Below, one piece after another: positions 35,509 to 45,500 of a stretch of DNA of 64,000 nt. Origin of the DNA: Caballeronia insecticola (GTDB lineage: Bacteria > Pseudomonadota > Gammaproteobacteria > Burkholderiales > Burkholderiaceae); the NCBI RefSeq assembly GCF_000402035.1, contig NC_021294.1, positions 1,401,357 to 1,465,356 of the forward strand, in the 5' to 3' direction. Made by a program: the position numbers and the translations under genes. Position 1 is the stretch's first letter. The number at the start of each line of letters is the position of its first letter. A model generated the notes under the pieces. It did not search any database. It was not told where the DNA came from and saw only the letters and a program-made list of their open reading frames with translations.

Positions 35509-36753
35509 TTAGTGGGCCACGGCAGCCGCGCCGTGTTCGTCGATCAGATGACCGGTATAGAAACGATCCAGCGAGAACGGCGCATTCAGCGCGTGCGGCT
35601 CGTCCTTCGCGATGGTGTGCGCATACGCCCAGCCCGATCCGGGCGTCGCCTTGAAGCCGCCCGTGCCCCAGCCGCAGTTGAGGTAGAGGCCTTTGACATC
35701 GGTCTTGCTGATGATCGGGCACGCATCCGGCGACACATCGACAATGCCGCCCCACTGACGATTCATGCGCACGCGCGAGAACACCGGGAACATCTCGACG
35801 ATCGCCTCCAGCGTGCCTTCGATGATGTGAAAGCTGCCGCGCTGCCCGAAGCCCGTGTACTGATCGACGCCCGCACCGATCACGAGATCGCCCTTGTCGG
35901 ACTGGCTGATGTACGCGTGCACCGCGTTCGACATCACGACCGTGTTCACCACCGGCTTGATCGGCTCGGACACGAGCGCCTGCAACGGATGGCTTTCGAG
36001 CGGCAGACGCACGCCGGCCATGTCGGCGAGCGTCGTCGTGTTGCCGGCCGCGACGATCGCGACTTTCTTCGCCTTGATGTGGCCTTTGGTCGTATCGACG
36101 CCCGTCACGCGATTGCCTTCGCGGCGAATGCCCACGACCTGACAGTTCTGGATGATGTCGACGCCCGCGCGATCCGCGCCGCGTGCGAAGCCCCACGCCA
36201 CGGCATCGTGACGCGCCACGCCGCCGCGACGCTGAATCGACGCGCCCAGCACCGGATAACGGCTGTTGAGATTGATGGTCGGCTCGATTTCCTTGATCTG
36301 CTGCGGCGTGAGGAATTCGGCATCGACGCCGTTGAGACGGTTCGCGTTCACGCGGCGCTCGGTGTCGCGCACGTCTTGCAGCGTGTGCGCGAGATTCATC
36401 ACGCCGCGCTGGCTGAACATCACGTTGTAGTTGAGATCCTGCGAAAGCCCTTCCCACAGCTTCATCGCTTTCTCGTACAGCGCGGCGGATTCGTCCCACA
36501 GATAATTCGAGCGCACGATGGTCGTGTTGCGCGCGGTATTGCCGCCGCCGATCCATCCCTTCTCCAGAATCGCGACGTTCGTGATTCCATGCTCTTTCGC
36601 GAGGTAATACGCGGTCGCGAGACCATGACCGCCGCCGCCGACGATCACCACATCGTATTCGCGCTTGGGCTCGGGACTTCGCCACTGGCGCTCCCAGTTC
36701 TCGTGATACGACATGCCGTTGCGCAAGAGGCTGAAGATGGAATAGCGGCTCAT
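35509..36753 (-). CDS. soxB: Sarcosine oxidase, beta subunit
   Basis: The protein is 414 aa. It is the FAD/FMN subunit that oxidises sarcosine: the dinucleotide motif [17 protein letters not shown] starts near residue 36, and the [20 protein letters not shown] segment is diagnostic of the SoxB branch. It carries the covalent FMN in characterised homologues. It follows sdaA with a 37-bp gap, so sdaA-soxBDAG-folB is one unit. Confidence 0.96.
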   Translation of the reverse strand: MSRYSIFSLLRNGMSYHENWERQWRSPEPKREYDVVIVGGGGHGLATAYYLAKEHGITNVAILEKGWIGGGNTARNTTIVRSNYLWDESAALYEKAMKLWEGLSQDLNYNVMFSQRGVMNLAHTLQDVRDTERRVNANRLNGVDAEFLTPQQIKEIEPTINLNSRYPVLGASIQRRGGVARHDAVAWGFARGADRAGVDIIQNCQVVGIRREGNRVTGVDTTKGHIKAKKVAIVAAGNTTTLADMAGVRLPLESHPLQALVSEPIKPVVNTVVMSNAVHAYISQSDKGDLVIGAGVDQYTGFGQRGSFHIIEGTLEAIVEMFPVFSRVRMNRQWGGIVDVSPDACPIISKTDVKGLYLNCGWGTGGFKATPGSGWAYAHTIAKDEPHALNAPFSLDRFYTGHLIDEHGAAAVAH

Positions 36754-36790
36754 GGTGTTTCCTTAGTGCGGTGTTATGCGTTTGGGCTAG

Positions 36791-38185
36791 TCAGCATTCG
36801 ATGACGTTCACGGCGAGGCCACCGCGCGACGTCTCCTTGTATTTCGTCTTCATGTCGGCGCCGGTTTCGCGCATCGTCTTGATGACGGAATCGAGCGACA
36901 CGTAATGCTTGCCGTCGCCCTTCATCGCCATGCGCGCGGCGTTGAGGGCCTTGATCGCGCCCATCGCGTTGCGTTCGATGCACGGAATCTGCACGAGTCC
37001 GCCAACGGGATCGCACGTCATGCCGAGGTTGTGTTCCATGCCGATTTCCGCGGCGTTCTCGACTTGCGCGGGCGTGCCGCCCATCACGGCGGCGAGTGCT
37101 GCGGCGGCCATCGAGCACGCGACGCCCACTTCGCCCTGGCAGCCGACTTCCGCGCCCGAAATGGACGCCGTTTCCTTGTAGATGATGCCGATGGCCGCGG
37201 CCGTCAGCAGGAAGCGCACGATGCCTTCGTCGTTCGCGCCGTGCATGAACTTCACGTAGTAATGCAGCACGGCGGGAATCACGCCGGCCGCGCCGTTGGT
37301 CGGCGCCGTGACGACGCGCCCGCCCGCGGCGTTTTCCTCGTTGACGGCCATCGCATAGAGATTGACCCAGTCGAGCATCGAGAGCGGATCGCGCAATGAC
37401 TCTTCCGAGCGCGAACGCAGGCTCGCGGACAAATCGGCCGCACGGCGCTTCACCTGCATCGGGCCGGGCAAGTCGCCGCGCTCCTTGCAACCGCGCTCGA
37501 CGCACGCGGCCATCACGCGCCACACGGCGAGCATGCCCTCGCGCACTTCGGCTTCGGTGCGATTCGCGCATTCGTTCTGCATCGTCACTTCGGCGATGGA
37601 CAGGCCGGTCTCGTTGCACACGCGCATGAGGTCGCCGCCGGTGCGAAACGGATGCGGCACCGTGCCCGCCGCGCGCACGCCGTTCACGCGATCGCCTTCA
37701 CGGTTCACGACGAAGCCGCCGCCGACCGAGTAATACTCTTTCTCGACGAGCAGTTGGCCGTTTTCGTCGAACGCCTGAAAGCGCATGCCGTTCGGATGCA
37801 CGATGCTCGATCCCGGCGCGCCCGGCATCAGCTTGCGATAGAAGCCGATGTGCTCGCGCTCCTCGAACGCGACGTCGTGCTTGCCGAGCAGGCTGAGCCG
37901 CTTCGTCGCGCGAATCTCGGCGAGACGCGGCGCGATCATGTCCGGATCGATCAGGTCGGGCAGATTGCCTTCGAGGCCGAGCAGCACGGCCTTGTCGGTG
38001 CCGTGGCCCTTGCCGGTCGCACCGAGCGAACCGAAGAGTTCGGCGCGCACGCGCGTGACGAAGGCGAGCAGGTTCGCGTCCTCGATATGCGAGGCGAAGC
38101 GGCACGCCGCGATCATCGGCCCGACGGTATGCGAGCTGGACGGTCCGATGCCGATCTTGAACAGATCGAAGACGCTGACGTTCAT
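36791..38185 (-). CDS. sdaA: L-serine ammonia-lyase
   Basis: The protein is 464 aa, single-chain type. It deaminates serine to pyruvate and ammonia with a [4Fe-4S] cluster. The beta-domain SSSHTVGP signature is at about residues 16-23, with the C-terminal cysteine-containing segments [19 protein letters not shown] and the final C of VNVIEC as cluster ligands. The ATG at 38185 starts the domain directly. It is the first gene of the sox operon and completes glycine-to-pyruvate flow with glyA. Confidence 0.96.
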   Translation of the reverse strand: MNVSVFDLFKIGIGPSSSHTVGPMIAACRFASHIEDANLLAFVTRVRAELFGSLGATGKGHGTDKAVLLGLEGNLPDLIDPDMIAPRLAEIRATKRLSLLGKHDVAFEEREHIGFYRKLMPGAPGSSIVHPNGMRFQAFDENGQLLVEKEYYSVGGGFVVNREGDRVNGVRAAGTVPHPFRTGGDLMRVCNETGLSIAEVTMQNECANRTEAEVREGMLAVWRVMAACVERGCKERGDLPGPMQVKRRAADLSASLRSRSEESLRDPLSMLDWVNLYAMAVNEENAAGGRVVTAPTNGAAGVIPAVLHYYVKFMHGANDEGIVRFLLTAAAIGIIYKETASISGAEVGCQGEVGVACSMAAAALAAVMGGTPAQVENAAEIGMEHNLGMTCDPVGGLVQIPCIERNAMGAIKALNAARMAMKGDGKHYVSLDSVIKTMRETGADMKTKYKETSRGGLAVNVIEC

Positions 38186-38510
38186 GGGCGAATCCCTGGG
38201 TGGCTTGCGCTGGGTTGGGTGACGGTATGACGCCATTGCACCAAACCGCAAAAACTCCCGATAGAACAAAAACGCCGTCGAAATGGGATGGCGACGTCAG
38301 CGCGGAATTCTGTCGCGAGCGCATGGCGGATTTGCCAATAATCCTGACGCTCCTACGAAAGTCGGCGCTTCACAGCGCGCGCCGCACGACGCGTGTCCGC
38401 GCGCCGTTCGTCGCAAATTCAGCCATTTTTGAGACTGTTCCGACAGGCTGAAAGCGAACGCATCGGTATATTCCCTTAGCTTAAATCCCCTGTTTGCTCC
38501 CACATCTGGA
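38186..38510. other. 325-bp divergent region between sdaA and a small membrane protein gene
   Basis: No gene was found. A TATATT hexamer at 38467-38472 is a candidate -10 for the plus-strand gene at 38511. TTCCGACA at 38438-38445 carries a minus-strand TGTCGGAA, similar to the element upstream of glyA and the betaine-binding-protein gene, and CGTCGCAAAT lies near 38409-38418 on the plus strand. The sdaA promoter is expected here but no clear hexamer pair was found, and no glycine riboswitch was recognised. Confidence 0.5.
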
Positions 38511-38822
38511 ATGGAAAATCACGCCCTGACCGACCAGTTCTTCAAGTCCTGGGTCTTCGCGTTTCTGATCGGCGCCGTTGTCATCGGCGCGCTTCAGGTC
38601 GCCGATATCGTCTCTCTCGACCGCATCTCGCGGCAGGCGCCCATCTGGGCCGCGCTGGCGGTGCTGTGCTGCATCGATCCCGCGTTGCGCTACTTCGGCG
38701 TGTTGAAAGCGGAAATCGAACAGCGCTGGGCCGACTTCACCGTCGCCACGTTGCTCGGCCGCGCGTTCGGCGCGCTTGTCGGCGGTGCGTTCGCGTGGGG
38801 CATCTCCGTGCTCGGCCGCTGA
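38511..38822 (+). CDS. Small inner-membrane protein of unknown function
   Basis: The protein is 103 aa. Three hydrophobic segments (about residues 12-32, 43-61 and 80-100) flank two short polar loops. No family was recognised. The ribosome-binding site is weak (CTGGA close to the ATG). A strong hairpin follows the stop codon, supporting a single-gene transcript divergent from the sdaA-sox operon. Confidence 0.75.
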   Translation: MENHALTDQFFKSWVFAFLIGAVVIGALQVADIVSLDRISRQAPIWAALAVLCCIDPALRYFGVLKAEIEQRWADFTVATLLGRAFGALVGGAFAWGISVLGR

Positions 38823-38852
38823 AACCTTCCTCGCGTTTTCCTGCTGTTCCTT

Positions 38853-38878
38853 CGCCCGGCGCCCTTCGGCGCCGGGCG
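38853..38878 (+). terminator. Hairpin terminator after the small membrane protein gene
   Basis: An 11-bp perfect GC stem (38853-38863 with 38868-38878) has a CTTC loop, the stable UUCG-like class. Only three T residues follow shortly after, so termination may be partial. Confidence 0.65.
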
Positions 38879-38968
38879 CGCCATTTCTGACGCGCGTCCC
38901 GCCGCTTGCGCACGAGTGTTATGCTCGACGGATCATTTCGAGCCCATTCCGAGCCGCACGTCACGCGC

Positions 38969-40060
38969 ATGAACCCCGCAGATTCCCTTCCGCCGCAGTC
39001 CATCGACGGTCAATCGAAATCGCGCATCCGCTTCGGCATCATCCTGCTGCCGAACTTCACGCTGACCGCGTTCGCAGGCTTCGTCGATCTGTTGCGCCTG
39101 TCCGCCGACGAAGGCGATTTCAGCCGACCGGTGCGTTGCTCGTGGAGCGTGATCGGCGAAACGCTCGCGCCGGTACGCGCGAGTTGCGGCATCCAGATCA
39201 CGCCGTGGGAAACCTTCGAGCAGGCCGAGCCGTTCGACTACGTCGTCGTGGTCGGCGGTCTGCTGCATTCGGGCCCTGCCGCCAGCGACGCCACGCTGCA
39301 GTTCATCCGCCGCGCGGCCGCCACGGACGCGACCATCGTCGGCATGTGCACGGGCGTCTTCTCGATGATGCGCGCCGGCGTGCTCGAAGGGCATCGCGTC
39401 TGCGTGAGCTGGTTTCACTACTGGGACTTCGTCGAGCGCTTCCCGCATGCGGATGAACAGTCGCTCGTCGCGGATCGCCTGTTCGTGATCGACCGGCGGC
39501 GCATTACATGCTCGGGCGGACGCGCATCGATCGATGTGGCCGCCGCCATTCTCCTGCGTCACTTCGAAACGGCAACGGTGCAGAAGGCGCTGCGCATTCT
39601 GCTCGTCGACGACATGCAGAAGGGCAATGCGCCGCAGCCGCATCCGCCGGGTCTCGCGCCCGCGACGCATCCGAAGGTGAAACGTGCGATCCTGCTGATG
39701 GAGCAGCACGTCGGACGTTCGCTCACGCTCGACGAACTTGCGCACAAGCTCGATCTTTCGACGCGGCAGCTCGAACGCCTCTTCAAGGCCGAGACCGGCA
39801 AGGCGCCGCAGGCGTATGCGAAGCAGGTTCGTTTGCGCACCGCCGCGTGGCTGCTGACGAGTTCGGACAAGACAGTGGCCGATATCGCGTCGAGTTGCGG
39901 CTTCTCCGATGCATCGCATCTGGGCCGCGAGTTCCGCAAGCAATTCGGTGTGCCGCCGATGATGTATCGCGAGCAAGGCGGCGTGCAGGACGACGCGCCG
40001 GAAGCCACGCAGGCAATGGACTACGACGAAACTTTCCCGGGCCGCGCCCAGGCGATCTAG
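38969..40060 (+). CDS. GlxA-family AraC-type regulator (divergent paralog)
   Basis: The protein is 363 aa from the ATG at 38969. The N-terminal amidotransferase-like domain (FGIILLPNFTLTAFAGFVDLLRLSADEG) has CTG at the elbow (GMCTGVFSMMRAGVL). Two AraC HTH motifs lie near residues 255-345, ending SSCGFSDASHLGREFRKQFG. It is the most diverged of the four GlxA paralogs here (FtrA-like). In-frame starts at 38906 and 38921 are possible. It lies 49 bp upstream of a class II aldolase-family gene, which is its probable target. The regulated pathway is not known. Confidence 0.85.
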   Translation: MNPADSLPPQSIDGQSKSRIRFGIILLPNFTLTAFAGFVDLLRLSADEGDFSRPVRCSWSVIGETLAPVRASCGIQITPWETFEQAEPFDYVVVVGGLLHSGPAASDATLQFIRRAAATDATIVGMCTGVFSMMRAGVLEGHRVCVSWFHYWDFVERFPHADEQSLVADRLFVIDRRRITCSGGRASIDVAAAILLRHFETATVQKALRILLVDDMQKGNAPQPHPPGLAPATHPKVKRAILLMEQHVGRSLTLDELAHKLDLSTRQLERLFKAETGKAPQAYAKQVRLRTAAWLLTSSDKTVADIASSCGFSDASHLGREFRKQFGVPPMMYREQGGVQDDAPEATQAMDYDETFPGRAQAI

Positions 40061-40109
40061 CAGGATCTGTTCACGTTTTCCGCGGCTCATCAAACCAAGG
40101 AGGAACGGC

Positions 40110-40877
40110 ATGGAGACTCACGGATATTCGCAGGAAGAATGGCAGGTGCGTTGCGATCTGGCGGCGCTGTATCGCGTGATTGGGCATTTCCGCTGGACCG
40201 ACATGATCTTCACGCACATCAGCGCGCGCGTGCCCGGCTCCGACCATCACTTTCTGATCAACCGCTATGGCGTGCTGTTCGACGAGATGCGCGCGTCGGA
40301 TCTGGTGCGCATCGACAGCGAGGGACGTCCGGTCGAAGCGGGCGCGCGCGACGATCCCGATCGTTATCGCGTGAATCCGGCGGGCTTCACGATTCACTCG
40401 GCGATCCACATGGCGCGTCATGACGCGGTGTGCGTCGTGCATACGCATACGGCCGCCGGGGCGGCCGTGTCCGCGCAGAAACAAGGCCTCTTGCCGATCA
40501 GCCAGCATGCGCTCAAGTATTACGGCCATCTCGCGTATCACGATTACGAAGGCATTGCGCTCGATCTCGCCGAACGGGACCGGCTCGTGAACGACCTCGG
40601 CTCGCATAACGCGATGATCCTGAAGAATCACGGCTTGCTCACATGCGGCAAGTCGATTCCCGAAGCGTTTCAGGAGATGTATTTCCTCGAGCGCGCGTGC
40701 GAGATTCAGTTGCGCGCAATGGCGGGCAATGCGGAGCTGATCTTTCCATCGGAGAAGGTGTGCGCGCTGACGGCTTCGCAATATCGGCGCGACGATGCGG
40801 AAGGCATCACCGCCCTGCAATGGCAAGCCGCATTGCGGATGATCGAAGGCGGCGCGAGAACCGATTACCGAAGCTGA
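40110..40877 (+). CDS. Class II aldolase/adducin family protein
   Basis: The protein is 255 aa. It has the AraD/FucA-type zinc site: H111 and H113 (VHTHTAAG), with H174 (LKNHGLLTCG) as the third ligand and E/D residues in between. An AAGGAGG ribosome-binding site precedes the ATG. It is not near sugar-kinase genes, so it need not act on sugar phosphates; members of this family also act as decarboxylases or are non-enzymatic. It is probably controlled by the regulator just upstream. The substrate is unknown. Confidence 0.88.
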   Translation: METHGYSQEEWQVRCDLAALYRVIGHFRWTDMIFTHISARVPGSDHHFLINRYGVLFDEMRASDLVRIDSEGRPVEAGARDDPDRYRVNPAGFTIHSAIHMARHDAVCVVHTHTAAGAAVSAQKQGLLPISQHALKYYGHLAYHDYEGIALDLAERDRLVNDLGSHNAMILKNHGLLTCGKSIPEAFQEMYFLERACEIQLRAMAGNAELIFPSEKVCALTASQYRRDDAEGITALQWQAALRMIEGGARTDYRS

Positions 40878-40905
40878 CGCGCCGCCGCTGCGTCGTTGAT
40901 CGCGT

Positions 40906-41862
40906 TCAGTTGCCGGCGGCCACGTAGGCCTTCACCGCCGGCAACCCGTCTTTTCCGTCGTAGGTCTTTACGCCCGCGAGCCACTTGTCGAGCACGGCGG
41001 GATTGGCCTTGAGCCATTCGCGCGCTGCCTTGTTCGCGTCCGTCTTGTTCATGATCGGCAGCATCACGTGATTTTCGATGTCTGTCGTGAACTGCAAGTT
41101 CGACACGAGCTTCGCGACGTTCGGGCACCGCGCGTCATAATCGGTTGGCGTCACGGTCAGCACTTTCGCTTCGCCGTAGTTGGGACCGAAGACGTCGTCG
41201 CCGCCCGCGAGGTAGTCGATCTTCATCTGCACGTTCATGGGATGCGGCTCCCAACCGAGAAACACAATCGGCTTCTTGTCGCGGATCGCGCGATTCACCT
41301 CGATCAGCATGCCCGCCTCGCTCGATTCCACCAGCTTGAACTTGCCGAGCCCGTACTGGTTCGTATCGATCATCTTCTTGATGAGCGCGTTGCCGTCGTT
41401 GCCGGGCTCGATGCCGTAGATCTTGCCGTCGAGCTTGTCGTAGTTCTTCGCGATATCGCTGAAGTTTTTGATGCCCGCCTGATACGCATAGTCCGGCACC
41501 GCGAGCGTGTACTTCGCGCCGGTCAGGTTCGGCGTCGGCAGAACCTTCACCTGATTCGCTTTCCTGAATGAATCGATCATCGGGTCCATGGTCGGCGACC
41601 AGTAGCCGAGAAACACGTCGATCTGCTTGCTCTTCACGCCCGCGAACGTGATCGGCACGGAGGCGATCGTCTTCGTAGGGTTGTAGCCCAGGCCCTGCAG
41701 AATCGTCGATGCAAGGCCGGTCGTCGCGGCGATATCGGTCCAGCCGACATCGGCGAAATGCACGTTCCTGCACGCGGCAGGCTCGACGGCGTTGGCGGCG
41801 TTGGCGGCGCACACTCCCGACAGCATCGCCGCGGCGAGCGACGCGATCCACAAGCGTTTCAT
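40906..41862 (-). CDS. choX: Choline ABC transporter, periplasmic binding protein
   Basis: The precursor is 318 aa with a signal peptide ending near NAANA (about residue 25). The choline aromatic cage is present in order: W41 (VGWTD), W88 (GYWSP), Y125 (PDYAY) and W204 (GWEPHPMN). It is separated from choW by a GlxA-type regulator gene, all on the minus strand. It is the dedicated binding protein for ChoWV. It resembles the orphan at 2482 along its whole length, so the two are paralogs. Confidence 0.93.
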   Translation of the reverse strand: MKRLWIASLAAAMLSGVCAANAANAVEPAACRNVHFADVGWTDIAATTGLASTILQGLGYNPTKTIASVPITFAGVKSKQIDVFLGYWSPTMDPMIDSFRKANQVKVLPTPNLTGAKYTLAVPDYAYQAGIKNFSDIAKNYDKLDGKIYGIEPGNDGNALIKKMIDTNQYGLGKFKLVESSEAGMLIEVNRAIRDKKPIVFLGWEPHPMNVQMKIDYLAGGDDVFGPNYGEAKVLTVTPTDYDARCPNVAKLVSNLQFTTDIENHVMLPIMNKTDANKAAREWLKANPAVLDKWLAGVKTYDGKDGLPAVKAYVAAGN

Positions 41863-41957
41863 GTTTTCTCCTGGTTTTTATCGATCGATGACGCAGCACG
41901 GCCCGCGCGCGCGGCTTGCGAAGCCGGCACGGACCATAAAGCAGAAAAGACGCCTTA

Positions 41958-42950
41958 TTAAGCCGACAGACGCCGCTCCACGCTGGGCGCATGTCCGAAC
42001 TGCGCGCGATAAGCCTTGCTGAAGTGACAAGGCGAATGGAATCCGCAGATGCTTGTCACGCGCGCGATCGACGCATCGGTGTTGCGCAGCAATTCGCGGG
42101 CGCGTCGCAGCCGCAGCGTGAGGTAGTAATGCGTCGGCGACACGTTGAGGAACATCTTGAACATGCGTTGCAAATGCCGCTGCGACAGATGCACGAGCCG
42201 CGCGAGTTCTTCGAGCGAAAGCGGCTCTTCGATGTTCGCTTCCATCAGGCGCACCACTTCGACAAGCTCGGCACGCGAGAAGCCGACGCGCGCATCGACG
42301 GGAATGTGCTGGTAATCCGTCGATCCGCGAATCCGCTCGACGATGAACTGCTCCGACACCTGCGCCGCGTGCGCCTGGCCGAGCCGCATGCCGACGAGGT
42401 TGAGCATCAGATCGAGCGGCGCGGTGCCGCCCGTGCAGGTCAGACGATCGCGGTCGATCACGAAAAGCTCGTCCGCGAAACGCACGTGCGGAAAACGCTT
42501 GTTGACCGGCGACATGTCTTCCCAGTGCAGCGTGCAGCGATAGCCGTCGAGCAGCTTCGCGGCGAGCAACGCGTAAGGCCCGGTGCAGATGCCGCCGAGC
42601 GGAATGCCCGCTTCCTGCGCGCGCTGCAACAGCCCGATGATGCTGTCGTCGACGTAATCGGCGACATGCCAGCCTCCGCACACGATCAGCACGTCCGGCA
42701 TGCCGGCTTCGTCGAGCGTCGTGCTCGGCTTCACCGTGATGCCGTTGCTCGCGCGGGCGGGCTCGCCGTCGGGCGTGATGATCGACCAGCGATAGTGCTG
42801 CGCGCGGCCCACGTAGTTGGCCATGCGCAGCACTTCGACCGCGCTCGTGAACGCGATCATCGAGAAGTTCGGCAGCGTGAGGAAGCCGAAGTGCGCGAGA
42901 CTGGACAACGGCGAATCGGTGCCGGCCGGGACGATCGCGTCGCGCTTCAT
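41958..42950 (-). CDS. GlxA-family AraC-type regulator within the choline transporter operon
   Basis: The protein is 330 aa. The N-terminal domain begins FGFLTLPNFSMIAFTSAVEVLRMANYV, with CTGPY at the elbow, and two AraC HTH motifs end CGFHSPCHFSKAYRAQFG. It is strikingly similar to the GbdR-like protein at 22383 (same NFSMIAF/NFTMIAF and EVLRMANY blocks), so they are close paralogs. It starts 7 bp after choW and precedes choX, an unusual place for a regulator. It could be a CdhR/GbdR-type sensor of carnitine or betaine that autoregulates uptake. Confidence 0.88.
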   Translation of the reverse strand: MKRDAIVPAGTDSPLSSLAHFGFLTLPNFSMIAFTSAVEVLRMANYVGRAQHYRWSIITPDGEPARASNGITVKPSTTLDEAGMPDVLIVCGGWHVADYVDDSIIGLLQRAQEAGIPLGGICTGPYALLAAKLLDGYRCTLHWEDMSPVNKRFPHVRFADELFVIDRDRLTCTGGTAPLDLMLNLVGMRLGQAHAAQVSEQFIVERIRGSTDYQHIPVDARVGFSRAELVEVVRLMEANIEEPLSLEELARLVHLSQRHLQRMFKMFLNVSPTHYYLTLRLRRARELLRNTDASIARVTSICGFHSPCHFSKAYRAQFGHAPSVERRLSA

Positions 42951-42957
42951 AGGCTCT

Positions 42958-43860
42958 TTAACCCTGTTGCGCCGCCGGTGCGCGGCGGACTTTCATCACG
43001 CTCTTGATGCCGGAGAACAGCGGGGCGCGCGCCATGCCGGGCGAGCGGCCGAAGCTTTCCGTGATGCGGTCCAGAATGATCGCGAGCAACACCACCGACA
43101 AGCCGCTTTCGAAGCCGAGACCGATATCCAGACGCTGAATGGAGGCGAGCACGTCGTTGCCGAGGCCGCCCGCGCCGACCATCGACGCGATGATGACCAT
43201 CGACAGCGCCATCATGATCGTCTGGTTCACGCCGGTCATGATCGACGGCAGCGCGTTCGGAATCTGCACCTTGTAGAGCAGTTGCCACGGCGTGCAGCCG
43301 AACGCCTGACCCGCTTCGACGATCTCGCGATTCACATGCTTGATGCCGAGCGAAGTCAGACGCACGGCAGGCGGCATCGCGAAGATCACGGTCGAGAGAA
43401 TGCCGGGCACGCGGCCGAGGCCGAAAAGCATCGCGGCCGGAATCAGGTAGACGAACGCGGGCATTGTCTGCATCAGGTCGAGCACGGGGCGCACGGCCAT
43501 TTCGACGTACTTGCTCTTCGCGGTCCAGATGCCGAGCGGAATGCCGAGTAACAGGCTGATCAACGTCGACGACAACGTCAGACCGAGCGTGATGACCATC
43601 TGATCCCAGAAGTTGGTCGCATAGATCAGCAGCAGCGACAAGAGCGTGAACGCCGCGAAACGCCAGCCGACGCGCCACAGGCCGATGCCGACGAAGATCG
43701 CCATGAGCGCCCACATCGGGATTGCCTGGAGACTGTGCTCGACGGCGGCGGCAAAGCTCTCGATGACCTTGCCGATGGAATCGAAGGTCTTGGCGTCGTG
43801 ATCGAGAAGATAGTGGACGCCGTGATCGACCCAGCTACCGAGCGGAATGATTTCAGACAT
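42958..43860 (-). CDS. choW: Choline/betaine ABC transporter permease
   Basis: The protein is 300 aa with about six to seven membrane segments. The binding-protein-dependent permease (EAA) motif is EAGQAFGCTPWQLLYKVQIPNALPSIMTG (about residues 200-228). The N-terminal GSWVDHGVHYLLDH extension is typical of ProW/ChoW. The start overlaps the choV stop by 8 bp, so translation is coupled. Confidence 0.95.
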   Translation of the reverse strand: MSEIIPLGSWVDHGVHYLLDHDAKTFDSIGKVIESFAAAVEHSLQAIPMWALMAIFVGIGLWRVGWRFAAFTLLSLLLIYATNFWDQMVITLGLTLSSTLISLLLGIPLGIWTAKSKYVEMAVRPVLDLMQTMPAFVYLIPAAMLFGLGRVPGILSTVIFAMPPAVRLTSLGIKHVNREIVEAGQAFGCTPWQLLYKVQIPNALPSIMTGVNQTIMMALSMVIIASMVGAGGLGNDVLASIQRLDIGLGFESGLSVVLLAIILDRITESFGRSPGMARAPLFSGIKSVMKVRRAPAAQQG

Positions 43861-45031
43861 GGGAACCTCGATGGCGCGTAAGAACCTTCAGCACGTTCGT
43901 CTTGTTGACCGAACCGCAATATGAACCGTCCGCATTCACGACGGGCAGCGGCGAGCGGCTCGCGACGACGCGGTGCACGACGTCGTCGAGCGTCATGTCG
44001 CGCTCGATGCATTCGACCTGATTGATCTGCGGCGCCGCGTTGCCGTTTTCATCGCGGCCGACGAAGCCGCGGATGCGGCGTTGCGCATCGAGCACGAACG
44101 CGTAGTCGGCGCTGCCGTTGAGCGTCGCGGCAACGCTCGATGCATCGATCTGCGGCGAATGCTTGATGAGCGGCACGTCGTCCGTCTGCATGAGGTCGCT
44201 TGCGGTCAGATAGCGGCTCGTGTCGATGCCGTCGAAGAACGCCTGCACGTAGTCGTCGGCGGGGTTCGTGATGATTTCCTGCGGCGTGCCGATCTGCACG
44301 ACACGGCCGCCTTCCATGATCGCGATGCGCGTGCCGATGCGCATTGCCTCCTCCAGATCGTGCGACACGAAGAGAATCGTGCGCTGCTGTTCGCGCTGAA
44401 GATCGAGCAGCACGTTCTGCATTTCCTTGCGCTTGAGCGGATCGAGCGCGGAGAACGCTTCGTCCATGATCATCAGCGATGGATTCACGGCGAGCGCCCG
44501 CGCGAGACCGACGCGCTGCTGCATGCCGCCCGACAATTGCGAGGGCAGCTTCTGCGCGAACGGCGCGAGGCCGACTTGTTCGAGCACGGTCATTGCGCGC
44601 GCCTCGCGCTGCTTCCTGCCGATGCCCGCGACTTCCAGCCCGAACGCGGCGTTGGAGAGCACCGTGCGCTGCGGCATGAGCGCGAAGGACTGAAACACCA
44701 TGCTCATGTCCTTGCGGCGCAGCGCCGTCAGTTCGGAGCGCGGCACGGCGGCCACGTCGCGGCCGTCGATCAGCACCTTGCCCGCGGTCGGATCGACCAG
44801 ACGGTTGATGAGGCGGATCAGCGTGGACTTGCCGGAGCCTGACAGGCCCATGAGCACGAAGATCTCGCCTTCTTTGACATCGAAGGAGACGTTATGGACG
44901 CCGACGATCTGTCCGGTGCGCTTGAAGACTTCTTCCTTCGTTGCGCCGCCGGCGAGCATGTCGAGCGCCTGCTTGGGACTATTGCCGAAGACTTTGCACA
45001 GCCCCTCGACTACCACCTTGGGGGAATTCAT
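43853..45031 (-). CDS. choV: Choline/betaine ABC transporter ATP-binding protein
   Basis: The protein is 392 aa. Walker A is GLSGSGKST at 62-70, the ABC signature is LSGGMQQRVGLARAL and Walker B LMIMDEAFSALD. The C-terminal ~110 residues form a CBS-domain pair, as in ProV/OpuAA, where it senses ionic strength or nucleotides. The ATG at 45031 is preceded by a TTGGGGG-like purine stretch in the complementary reading (AAGGAGATATTCG upstream). It is the first gene of choV-choW-regulator-choX. Confidence 0.95.
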   Translation of the reverse strand: MNSPKVVVEGLCKVFGNSPKQALDMLAGGATKEEVFKRTGQIVGVHNVSFDVKEGEIFVLMGLSGSGKSTLIRLINRLVDPTAGKVLIDGRDVAAVPRSELTALRRKDMSMVFQSFALMPQRTVLSNAAFGLEVAGIGRKQREARAMTVLEQVGLAPFAQKLPSQLSGGMQQRVGLARALAVNPSLMIMDEAFSALDPLKRKEMQNVLLDLQREQQRTILFVSHDLEEAMRIGTRIAIMEGGRVVQIGTPQEIITNPADDYVQAFFDGIDTSRYLTASDLMQTDDVPLIKHSPQIDASSVAATLNGSADYAFVLDAQRRIRGFVGRDENGNAAPQINQVECIERDMTLDDVVHRVVASRSPLPVVNADGSYCGSVNKTNVLKVLTRHRGSHV

Positions 45032-45500
45032 CGAATATCTCCTTGCGTGGGCGGAACGCGCGTCCGCGCTGTGCATACATAGTTGCCAGAAAAAAGTCGC
45101 CCCTGCCGACTATTTGCGACAACCACATGTGGAAATACGACACTGGAATAAGGACGGGCGTGCCGGCTTCGGATCGAAGGCTTGCTGGATAAGGCTTTGC
45201 GGCGAACAGCGGCGAAAAATCGACGGATTTTTACGTGTCGCACGAAGACAAGTCAGAGCGCCTTTTTGCGATGCAGGCGGCTTTAGAAGTGTCTGTCAGT
45301 CAGACGAAAGCAAGAGAAGTGCGTCGCGCGCTTGGGGGCGCGGAAATGAGACGCGTCAGAAAGGACGCTTGAGGGTGTTTGAGGCGAAGCTAAACCGCTA
45401 GAAAAACTACATATCTGAAAAGATGGGGCGGGCGGGTCGTGCGGCGAATGCCGTCGAGTGTTGCTGGTGTTGTGTTTCCCGCGCCGCCATTAGTTCAGCA
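45032..45500. other. 469-bp region upstream of choV
   Basis: No gene was found. The part adjacent to choV holds the candidate promoter/operator described at 45112-45142. The rest, up to the stop of the 50-aa gene at 45501, is moderately AT-rich in places and carries one copy of a 12-bp repeat (45399-45410). No clear terminator for the 50-aa gene was seen. Confidence 0.5.
45112..45142 (-). promoter_or_regulatory. Paired TGTCG elements upstream of choV
   Basis: On the minus strand TGTCGTATTT (45133-45142) and TTGTCGCAAAT (45112-45122) are direct repeats with their CGACA cores 21 bp apart. Downstream, towards choV, lie an AGTCG-N7-CGACT dyad (about 45095-45111) and a TATGTATG stretch that could serve as -10. 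The repeat resembles the elements before glyA and before the betaine-binding-protein gene. A GlxA-family activator (GbdR or the paralog at 41958) is the likely ligand; inferred. Confidence 0.35.

Noticed and set aside
38186..38300. Glycine riboswitch upstream of sdaA
   Set aside because: No recognisable aptamer core in the 325-bp region.
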